Assembly (NCBI GenBank): GCA_902799875.1
Contig: CADCCH010000013.1
Coordinates: 1 to 45,217 of the forward strand
Origin: an uncultured Bacteroidales bacterium
Lineage (GTDB): Bacteria; Bacteroidota; Bacteroidia; Bacteroidales; Paludibacteraceae
Direction: 5' to 3'
DNA length: 45,217 bases
Part shown: positions 1 through 5,693 of the stretch, in pieces
Layout of the letters: each line of letters starts with the position of its first letter
Position numbering within the stretch: position 1 is the stretch's first letter
Notes under the pieces: model-generated
The model's input: only the letters and a program-made list of their open reading frames with translations
What the model was told of the DNA's origin: nothing
The model's database searches: none
Made by a program: the position numbers and the translations under genes

Positions 1-1
1 A

Positions 2-340
2 CTCAGTAAACCGAGCAAGAGCGGTCAACACTCTTGTACCAAAATGCTCCTCGGCACGCACCGCGTGGCACCGACCGAGAGCCAGGATTGCAACCGCATT
101 TACCTGCGTAAGAAAACCGTTCGTGCGACTGCTTTGTCCACCAAGGAGATCGCGGCTCGTACCCGCTTCGCAACGGTAAAAGCAGCCGTCGCAGATCGCG
201 CGATTAACCTCACAACGATCGGTGCCGACCAGCAAGCCTTCGAGGCCCAGAAAAACACGGCAGGAGGTAAGAAAACCTTCAACGCCTACCTCTGGAAAGT
301 CTGCGGTCAGGCTTACGACGCCGAGCATCCCAGAAGCTAA
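2..340 (+). CDS. Small basic protein, phage-like cassette, 5' end outside window
   Basis: The frame is open from base 2 to the stop at 340 (112 visible residues), so the true start lies left of the window. An internal ATG at 44 exists, but the residues before it (LSKPSKSGQHSC) read as ordinary protein. The product is rich in Lys, Arg, Ala and Thr, has no signal peptide or membrane segment, and I recognise no family. It is followed after 11 bases by a small membrane protein and then, with a 4-base overlap, by a small lipoprotein. This tight packing, together with strong Shine-Dalgarno sequences rare in Bacteroidota, suggests a prophage or phage-derived cassette. The phage origin is inference. 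Confidence 0.6.
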   Translation, partial: LSKPSKSGQHSCTKMLLGTHRVAPTESQDCNRIYLRKKTVRATALSTKEIAARTRFATVKAAVADRAINLTTIGADQQAFEAQKNTAGGKKTFNAYLWKVCGQAYDAEHPRS

Positions 341-348
341 GGAGGTGA
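339..348 (+). promoter_or_regulatory. Strong Shine-Dalgarno of the 67-aa membrane protein
   Basis: AAGGAGGTGA lies just before the ATG at 352 and is a near-complete anti-Shine-Dalgarno complement. Most other genes in this window have no such motif, as expected for Bacteroidota, so it sets this cassette apart. Confidence 0.7.
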
Positions 349-351
349 GCC

Positions 352-555
352 ATGAAAGCTAACATCCAACTGATTACGGCGGCTGTGTTGGCGATTGGCG
401 GATTAGTGCTCTTGTTCTGCGGAGTGTATATCGCTCCGCAGGGCGAGATTCACGAAAGCCTGTTGGTCGGCTTCGGCGAAGTAGCTACCTTTGCGGGCGC
501 GTTGTTTGGGATTGATTACACGTACAAATTCAAGCAGAAAGGAGAACAAAAATGA
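352..555 (+). CDS. Small two-helix membrane protein, holin-like
   Basis: This 67-residue protein has two hydrophobic segments, about residues 5-28 (ITAAVLAIGGLVLLFCGVYI) and 38-54 (LLVGFGEVATFAGALFGI), joined by a short polar loop (APQGEIHES) and ending in a charged tail (YKFKQKGEQK). Two short membrane helices with a basic tail fit a holin or another small phage-type membrane protein, but there is no diagnostic motif. The start is fixed by a strong Shine-Dalgarno. Its stop overlaps the start of the next gene by 4 bases, suggesting translational coupling. The holin role is inference from size, topology and neighbours. Confidence 0.65.
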   Translation: MKANIQLITAAVLAIGGLVLLFCGVYIAPQGEIHESLLVGFGEVATFAGALFGIDYTYKFKQKGEQK

Positions 556-731
556 GAAAACTTTTATTTCTATTGATAGTCGCTATTAGCATGTGCGTAG
601 GTCTGACAAGTTGTAAGGCATGGCGCACGATTAGCACGACTGCGACGTATACGCAAGTAGGCGATAGCACAAAGACCACGACTACGATTACCTCGAAGAC
701 AGTAGAGGAATATCAGGGAGTGAAAAAGTAA
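552..731 (+). CDS. Small lipoprotein, spanin-like candidate
   Basis: This 59-residue protein starts at an ATG overlapping the previous stop, with AAAGGAG seven bases upstream. It has a lipoprotein signal: MRKLL, a hydrophobic stretch, then the lipobox GLTSC with Cys at residue 21. The mature part is about 39 residues, very rich in Thr and Ser, and ends in VEEYQGVKK. It should be anchored in a membrane by its lipidated Cys. A tiny lipoprotein directly after a two-helix membrane protein is the layout of phage lysis cassettes (holin then outer-membrane spanin), but that function is inferred from arrangement only. A terminator follows within 10 bases. Confidence 0.65.
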   Translation: MRKLLFLLIVAISMCVGLTSCKAWRTISTTATYTQVGDSTKTTTTITSKTVEEYQGVKK

Positions 732-738
732 AGTGATC

Positions 739-766
739 AAAAGAGAACTTTGGTTCTCTTTTTTTT
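739..766. terminator. Intrinsic terminator, probably bidirectional
   Basis: A perfect stem AAGAGAAC / GTTCTCTT (741-748 and 753-760) closes on the loop TTTG and is flanked by A on the left and a run of T on the right. It terminates the plus-strand small-gene cassette. Read on the minus strand it also ends in T residues just after the permease stop at 765, so it can serve both converging units. Confidence 0.85.
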
Positions 767-1622
767 ATATCGTGTCGATGAAGAATTTCTGCTTACGGTT
801 GAAGAGAGCTATACCGATGAGCAGAATAACAAAAATGATACCGGCGCTATAAGCGAGGGAGAGCCAAGAGAACTGTCCTGCCCCGTAAGCCCCGAACTTG
901 AAGGTCTCGATAATGGCCGTCATAGGGTTAAAGAGCATAATCTTATGCAGCGTCGGGTTGGTGACGTACGAGAGCGGATAAACGATTGGCGTTGCGTACA
1001 TCCAGAGCGAAACAAATACCCCGAAGAAATTAATCAAGTCACGGTACTTGGTGGTGAGCGAGGAAATAATAAGCCCCAAGCCCAATGCCAAGCATTGGAT
1101 CATCAGCATCAATACCGGAAACAAGAGCAGATACACATTCGGATGCAAATTCACCCCCTTGATGGCATACAGCATATAGACGAAAATGAACGTGATCAAC
1201 TGCAGGAAGAAACGGAATAGTTTGGAGATGATCTTCGATACCGGCGAAACCAAACGCGGGAAATAGACCTTACCGAACAAGGCGGCATTGGTCTGGAACG
1301 TGCCGGCAGTCTCCGTCAGGCAGGTCGAAAAATACTCCCAAAGGCAGATACCGCTCAAGTAAAACACCGGCTGCGGGATATCATCGGTCGGGATACCTGC
1401 GATACGACCGAAGACCACGATATACATGAACATCGTGAACAGCGGCGATATGAAGTACCAACCCATACCGAAAATCGTCTGCTTGTACTGCACGGTGATA
1501 TCGCGCTTGATAAACAGCCAAATCAGGTACTTCTTCTGCCAAAGTTCCTTCAGTCCCAAACCCTTCGAGAAGGTCGTCGGGCTAATCTCTGTGGTCCAAT
1601 ATGAGCGATCAGTATTCAGCAT
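765..1622 (-). CDS. ABC-2 type polysaccharide export permease (Wzm/TagG family), second copy
   Basis: This 285-residue integral membrane permease is of the family that exports O-antigen or teichoic acid-like polymers across the inner membrane. The family-typical start of the membrane domain is clear (FIKRDITVQYKQTIFGMGWY, about residues 38-57), followed by about six hydrophobic segments and the conserved block AALFGKVYFPRLVSP. It aligns along its length with the 288-residue permease immediately upstream, so the two are tandem paralogues. The start ATG at 1622 lies inside a 7-base tandem array that fills the gap between the genes, so the first few residues (MLNTD) are encoded by the array. No ATP-binding partner (Wzt) is in the window, although these permeases need one. 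Confidence 0.88.
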   Translation of the reverse strand: MLNTDRSYWTTEISPTTFSKGLGLKELWQKKYLIWLFIKRDITVQYKQTIFGMGWYFISPLFTMFMYIVVFGRIAGIPTDDIPQPVFYLSGICLWEYFSTCLTETAGTFQTNAALFGKVYFPRLVSPVSKIISKLFRFFLQLITFIFVYMLYAIKGVNLHPNVYLLLFPVLMLMIQCLALGLGLIISSLTTKYRDLINFFGVFVSLWMYATPIVYPLSYVTNPTLHKIMLFNPMTAIIETFKFGAYGAGQFSWLSLAYSAGIIFVILLIGIALFNRKQKFFIDTI

Positions 1623-1654
1623 TCAGTATTCAGTATTCAGTATTCAGCATTCAG
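1610..1654. repeat. Tandem array, 7-base unit, six copies
   Basis: Six consecutive units of CAGTATT or CAGCATT plus a final CAG occupy the junction between the two permease genes. On the minus strand the array begins at the upstream stop codon and supplies the downstream start codon (1622). It is the longest and least degenerate array in the window. Confidence 0.9.
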
Positions 1655-2517
1655 ACTGTATCCATAAAGGACTTCTGCACCTTATTGAAAAGCATAAGGC
1701 CGATGATTAATAACACGAGCGTAAAGACGGCGCTGTATCCGAGCCAGAGCCAGGAGAATTGTCCCTGACCGAGCAGCGAGTACTTGATCGCTTCCATGAC
1801 CGGTGTCACGGGATTAAGACTCATCGCAAGGTGCAGTTTTTCGTTCGTCACCATGCTCAGCGGATAGATCACCGGCGTGATATAGACCCAAAGGGAGATG
1901 ATCTTCGCCAACATGATCTGCAGGTCGCGGTACTTGGTCGTCATAGACGAAAAAATCATTCCAAAACCAACCGCCATAAAGGCCAGCAGCAGAATAAGCA
2001 CCGGGAAGAGGACGATCTGCCAATGAATGGACAGATCCGTTCCGGTCGCTACATAATAGATGTAGAAAACAGCAAAGATAGCAAGCTGGATAGCAAATGA
2101 CAAGAGGTTCGTCGTCACAGCCACCAGCGGCATAATGATACGCGGGAAATAGACCTTACCGAAGATGTCCGCATTGCTCACGAACGAGTTCGACGTCGCG
2201 CTCAGACAGCTGGAGAAATACCCCCAGACAGAGATCCCCAAGAGGTAAAACAGAATCGGCGGTACGCCGTCCGTCGGGATATTCGCTATTCCGCCAAAGA
2301 CAGCCACATACACGATCACGGAGAGTACCGGCGTGATAATGAACCAAAGCGGGCCTAAAATGGTCTGTTTGTATGCGACCCGGAAAGCACGCTCCACAAA
2401 CAGCAAAAACATGTCGCGATAGCGCCATATTTCCTTCCAATCCACCGTCAGCAAACGATCTTTCGGCGTGATGGTCAAATCCCACTTTTGCTCGTCCTGT
2501 TTCAAAATCGGGCACAA
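1651..2517 (-). CDS. ABC-2 type polysaccharide export permease (Wzm/TagG family), first copy
   Basis: This 288-residue inner-membrane permease has the same family motifs as the next gene: FRVAYKQTILGPLWF near residue 45, NADIFGKVYFPRIIMP in the middle, and about six membrane segments. It should form the channel half of a polysaccharide ABC exporter. The start is uncertain: the reading frame begins at TTG 2517 just after an in-frame stop at 2526-2524, and no ATG occurs before about residue 35, whereas homology with the paralogue needs the preceding residues. Other TTG candidates are at 2505 and 2478. A consensus promoter overlaps the TTG at 2517, favouring one of the later TTGs or a nearly leaderless mRNA. 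Confidence 0.85.
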   Translation of the reverse strand: MCPILKQDEQKWDLTITPKDRLLTVDWKEIWRYRDMFLLFVERAFRVAYKQTILGPLWFIITPVLSVIVYVAVFGGIANIPTDGVPPILFYLLGISVWGYFSSCLSATSNSFVSNADIFGKVYFPRIIMPLVAVTTNLLSFAIQLAIFAVFYIYYVATGTDLSIHWQIVLFPVLILLLAFMAVGFGMIFSSMTTKYRDLQIMLAKIISLWVYITPVIYPLSMVTNEKLHLAMSLNPVTPVMEAIKYSLLGQGQFSWLWLGYSAVFTLVLLIIGLMLFNKVQKSFMDTV

Positions 2518-2545
2518 AATTAGTTAAAATTTTCTAAATATGCAA
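2515..2545 (-). promoter_or_regulatory. Promoter of the permease pair
   Basis: On the minus strand, TAATTTTG (2522-2515) is a perfect -7 box and TTGC (2545-2542) stands 19 bases upstream. The box overlaps the first possible start codon of the permease. It faces away from the rlmD promoter. Confidence 0.6.
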
Positions 2546-2572
2546 GTATTTGCGATAAAATTTTACAAATTT

Positions 2573-2603
2573 TTTGACATATACAAATTTTTTTGTACCT
2601 TTG
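2573..2603 (+). promoter_or_regulatory. Promoter of rlmD
   Basis: TTTG at 2573-2576 and TACCTTTG at 2596-2603 are separated by 19 bases, an exact Bacteroidota primary sigma promoter. The region from 2571 to about 2606 is nearly identical to the uvrA promoter at 25,771. Confidence 0.85.
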
Positions 2604-2621
2604 CAGCCAAAATACGGATTT

Positions 2622-4040
2622 ATGAAGAAAAAGAACCTTCCAATATTGGAAAATATCACCATTACGGGTGTGGCGGCAGAAGGAAAAGCGTTGGTGCGTA
2701 TCAATGACATGGTGTGCTTTGTGCCGAACTGCGTACCGGGCGACATAGTGGACTTGCAGGTGACCAAGAAGAAACACAGTTTCATGGAAGCCAAGGTGTT
2801 GCGCGTGGTTACGCCGAGTCCCGTACGGTGTGAGGCCCGATGCAAGCATTTTGGAGTCTGCGGCGGGTGCAAATGGCAAATCCTGCCGTACGATGAGCAA
2901 CTGAAATACAAACAACAGCAGATTGTGGATAACCTAACGCGAATCGGGAAGGTTGAACTGCCGGATATTAGTCCGATTCTGGGCAGCAAGCATATCTACG
3001 AGTACCGCAATAAACTCGAATTCACCTGTGCAGACCGCAAGTGGTTGCCGTGGGAAATGATCGAGGCCGCTGGCGGATTGGATAAGATAGACTGCTCGTA
3101 CGGTCTTGGTTTTCATATTCCCAATTGCTTCGACAAGGTACTGGACATCGAGGAGTGCCACCTGATGCCTGAGATCAATAATCGTATAAGGAATTACGTG
3201 CGTGCGTATGCGAGAGAGAACGGACTGAGTTTCTACAACGAACATACCCACCAGGGATTGCTGCGCAATCTGATTCTACGCAATAACCATAAAGGAGAGT
3301 TGATGTTGGTCGTTTCCTTCGGAGAAGCAATCAGTAATCAGCCGTCAGCTTTCAGCCTTTTAGAACATTTGCATCAGGAGTTTCCGGAGGTCATTGCTCT
3401 ACTCTACGTCGAGAACACCAAGTTCAACGACACGATCGGCGATTTGGACGTGAAGGTCTATTTCGGTCAGGACCACATTATGGAAGAAATGGAGGGTCTG
3501 CAGTTCAAAGTCGGTCCCAAATCGTTTTATCAGACCAACACCGAACAGGCGTACGAGCTCTATAAAGTAGCACGAGATTTTGCGGAACTGAAAGGTAACG
3601 AACTGGTGTACGATCTCTATACGGGCACAGGCACAATTGCTAATTTTGTGTCTCGTCAGGCACGGCAAGTCATTGGTATCGAGTACGTACCGGAAGCGAT
3701 AGAAGACGCTAAAGTTAATTCGAAGATTAATCAAATCAAAAACACACTCTTCTTCGCAGGAGACATGAAAGATATTTTGAATGATGATTTCGTGGCACAA
3801 CACGGTCGTCCGGATGTCATTATCACCGATCCGCCGCGTGCCGGCATGCATGAGGACGTAGTGAATGTGATTCTGAATGCAGCTCCCAAACGGATCGTAT
3901 ATGTGAGCTGTAATCCTGCGACGCAGGCACGCGATTTGGCGCTACTCGATAAGCAGTACAAGGTCACAAAAGTGCAACCAGTCGATATGTTTCCGCACAC
4001 GCAACATGTAGAAAATGTGGTTCAGTTATGCTTGCGTTAA
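2622..4040 (+). CDS. rlmD: 23S rRNA (uracil-C5)-methyltransferase, RlmD/TrmA family
   Basis: This 472-residue SAM-dependent enzyme makes 5-methyluridine in 23S rRNA. Residues 1-65 form a TRAM RNA-binding domain. Cysteines 70, 74, 80 and 83 (ending CGGCKWQ) fit the iron-sulfur cluster of this family. The methyltransferase domain shows YDLYTGTGTIANFV for SAM binding, ITDPPRAGMH, and the nucleophile Cys430 in VSCNPATQ. I start at ATG 2622, 18 bases after the -7 box, because the longer frame from 2574 only translates the promoter. An in-frame 28-base tandem array (3331-3358) encodes SNQPSAFS in a variable loop. The stop overlaps the subtilase start by 13 bases. RlmD versus RlmC or TrmA cannot be fully settled by eye. 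Confidence 0.92.
   Translation: MKKKNLPILENITITGVAAEGKALVRINDMVCFVPNCVPGDIVDLQVTKKKHSFMEAKVLRVVTPSPVRCEARCKHFGVCGGCKWQILPYDEQLKYKQQQIVDNLTRIGKVELPDISPILGSKHIYEYRNKLEFTCADRKWLPWEMIEAAGGLDKIDCSYGLGFHIPNCFDKVLDIEECHLMPEINNRIRNYVRAYARENGLSFYNEHTHQGLLRNLILRNNHKGELMLVVSFGEAISNQPSAFSLLEHLHQEFPEVIALLYVENTKFNDTIGDLDVKVYFGQDHIMEEMEGLQFKVGPKSFYQTNTEQAYELYKVARDFAELKGNELVYDLYTGTGTIANFVSRQARQVIGIEYVPEAIEDAKVNSKINQIKNTLFFAGDMKDILNDDFVAQHGRPDVIITDPPRAGMHEDVVNVILNAAPKRIVYVSCNPATQARDLALLDKQYKVTKVQPVDMFPHTQHVENVVQLCLR
3331..3358 (+). repeat. Tandem array, 7-base unit, four copies, inside rlmD
   Basis: Four units, each TCAG followed by three variable bases (TAA, CCG, CTT, CCT), sit in frame in rlmD between the TRAM/Fe-S part and the catalytic domain. 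Total length is 28 bases. Confidence 0.85.
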
Positions 4041-5434
4041 TCCTCTTCATATATTTTGTTTCGTTTGCAGATAAGCCGCAAACAGACACTCCGGCTTTGT
4101 CCGAACGTGCATTGGAGCAACGTGCGAAATGGAACATTGCGACGGATGAGCTGGATTATCCGGTGAGTGCATTTTATCTGGACAGTTTGCAACGTATGGG
4201 AATACAAATACACCACACGAGCCGATGGTTCAACGGAGCAACGGTGGAGATGAGCACGACCCTAGCCGCACAAGTAGAAGCCATCTCTTTTGTAACAAAC
4301 GTCCAGATGACGCGGGACGACAGTTATCCTATATACGGTGCGGTAAAAAGGAGTGCCCTTCTAGGCGGAAGCCGCTCCTCCCGTTCATCGGGAGGACGCT
4401 CCGGGACGGACGAACAGTTAGATCTGTTCAATCTCCGGCCTTTGCATGAAGCGGGTTTTGAGGGGCAAGGTATCTTGATGGCGATATGTGACGGGGCATT
4501 TTACAATGCCAACACGATGAGTTGTTTTCGGCACGAACAAGAACTGGGACATTTTGATTTCACGGACGACGCAGATGATTTTTACGGTAGTTCCGGTGCG
4601 CACGGAATGGAGTGTCTAAGTACGATATCCGGTATTCAGGACGATTTCTACGGTGCTGCAACTCGTGCAAACTATTATCTGATGCGATCGGAAGAGATGC
4701 CATCTGAGAGTCCGAAAGAGATGGATAATTTAGTAGCGGCGCTGGAGAAAGCGGACTCGTTGGGTGTTAATGTATTTTCCGTATCCTTAGGTTACGCATA
4801 TTTTGACAACAATACCTGGACCATCCGCCAGGAAGATCTGGATGGAAAGACCTATCGTTGTTCGCGTGCCGCAACGATAGCGGCCCGTAAGGGTATGTTG
4901 GTCTGCGTAGCAGCGGGAAACGAAGGAAATAAAGAATGGCATACTATTTCCGTTCCGGCCGATGCAGACAGTATACTCACGGTCGGTGCAGTAGATACGG
5001 ACAGCGTGATCGGTGCGTTCTCCAGTTTCGGTCCCTCTGCGGACGGACGTATCAAACCGGAAGTGTGTGCGGTAGGTGCACAAACGACGCTGATCAATCC
5101 GAACGGCACGATTGTCACCAGCAACGGAACCAGTTACGCGACCCCGCTGATTGCCGGTTTGGCAGCCTCGCTCTGGTCTGCCCTACCGGATGAGAATTCG
5201 ATGCAGATACGCGAACGTATTCTGCAGTCCTCCAACCGCTACCGGAACCCCGATATGCAACAATACGGATATGGTATTCCGGATGCATGGAAAGCTTACA
5301 CGATGGCTTTGGGAGTACAGAATACAGAGCACAGCGTACAGAATACAGACACCCGCAAGATCCTGCACGGCAACCAGATACTGATCGTGCGGTTCGGTCA
5401 TATCTATAATCTGGCGGGACAGCGTGTGCAATAG
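4028..5434 (+). CDS. Secreted subtilisin-like serine protease (S8) with C-terminal sorting-type tail
   Basis: This 468-residue protease begins with a hydrophobic signal (MLALILFIYFVSFA). A propeptide-like region to about 130 is followed by the S8 domain with the full triad: Asp155 in ICDGAF, His192 in GAHGMEC and Ser369 in NGTSYATP, plus the oxyanion Asn298 in AAGNEG. The region around residue 430 is encoded by a 7-base tandem array (QNTEHSVQNTD). The last 25 residues (KILHGNQILIVRFG... NLAGQRV) match the end of the pectate lyase in this window and resemble short C-terminal regions of type IX secretion substrates; that reading is inference. The start overlaps rlmD by 13 bases, so the two are co-transcribed. 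Confidence 0.87.
   Translation: MLALILFIYFVSFADKPQTDTPALSERALEQRAKWNIATDELDYPVSAFYLDSLQRMGIQIHHTSRWFNGATVEMSTTLAAQVEAISFVTNVQMTRDDSYPIYGAVKRSALLGGSRSSRSSGGRSGTDEQLDLFNLRPLHEAGFEGQGILMAICDGAFYNANTMSCFRHEQELGHFDFTDDADDFYGSSGAHGMECLSTISGIQDDFYGAATRANYYLMRSEEMPSESPKEMDNLVAALEKADSLGVNVFSVSLGYAYFDNNTWTIRQEDLDGKTYRCSRAATIAARKGMLVCVAAGNEGNKEWHTISVPADADSILTVGAVDTDSVIGAFSSFGPSADGRIKPEVCAVGAQTTLINPNGTIVTSNGTSYATPLIAGLAASLWSALPDENSMQIRERILQSSNRYRNPDMQQYGYGIPDAWKAYTMALGVQNTEHSVQNTDTRKILHGNQILIVRFGHIYNLAGQRVQ
5317..5350 (+). repeat. Tandem array, 7-base unit, nearly five copies, inside the subtilase
   Basis: Units begin ACAG and continue with AAT, AGC, CGT, AAT, then a partial copy. They are in frame and encode the linker between the protease domain and the C-terminal tail. 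Confidence 0.85.
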
Positions 5435-5438
5435 GCAC

Positions 5439-5546
5439 AAAAAAAGGTAGGCTAACTACATCGCACCGCTACAACCTCGTACCCTTGCTACGGTCAAGTC
5501 CTGGGGGAGTTCGGAGGGAGCTGGTCGTATAGCACCTACCTAAATC
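5439..5546 (-). ncRNA. ffs: Signal recognition particle RNA (small bacterial type)
   Basis: A roughly 108-base non-coding transcript on the minus strand scaffolds Ffh and FtsY for co-translational targeting. Its ends pair: GGTAGG near 5540 with CCTACC near 5447, extended by GCTA with TAGC. The apical domain at 5512-5480 reads GAACTCCCCCAGG, a short loop, then GTAGCAAGGGTA, matching the conserved CCAGG ... AGCAA core of SRP RNA. The apical loop is not the usual GGAA tetraloop. A perfect promoter lies upstream and a run of seven T (5445-5439) ends it, just after the convergent subtilase stop. I judge this from core motif, fold and length; a covariance model was not run. Confidence 0.8.
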
Positions 5547-5551
5547 GGCTG

Positions 5552-5583
5552 CAAAATTACTGCTTTTTTTTGAATTATGCAAA
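5552..5583 (-). promoter_or_regulatory. Promoter of the SRP RNA gene
   Basis: On the minus strand, TTTG (5583-5580) and TAATTTTG (5559-5552) are 20 bases apart. The predicted transcript starts about 5-7 bases downstream, at the base of the terminal stem of the RNA. Confidence 0.8.
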
Positions 5584-5615
5584 TTTTTTTAAGAAAATTA
5601 ATTCAAAATCACGGG

Positions 5616-5636
5616 ATAATATACTTTGTATATTAT
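5616..5636 (+). promoter_or_regulatory. Perfect palindrome over a promoter-like box before the helicase
   Basis: ATAATATAC and GTATATTAT are perfect 9-base arms around TTT. The centre includes TACTTTG, one base short of a -7 box, 58 bases before the helicase start. No good -33 element is visible. It may be an operator or a cruciform. Confidence 0.45.
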
Positions 5637-5693
5637 AAGTATAAGCAGGATACGGTAAAGTATCGGGATAGATAGGGTGTTGATAGTTTTTTC

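Noticed and set aside
2574..2621. N-terminal extension of rlmD (and similar ones for uvrA, the C1 protease and the dehydrogenase)
   Set aside because: The extensions translate the promoter; the recurrent peptides FVPLQ and FAAAKV are just the -7 box region read as codons.
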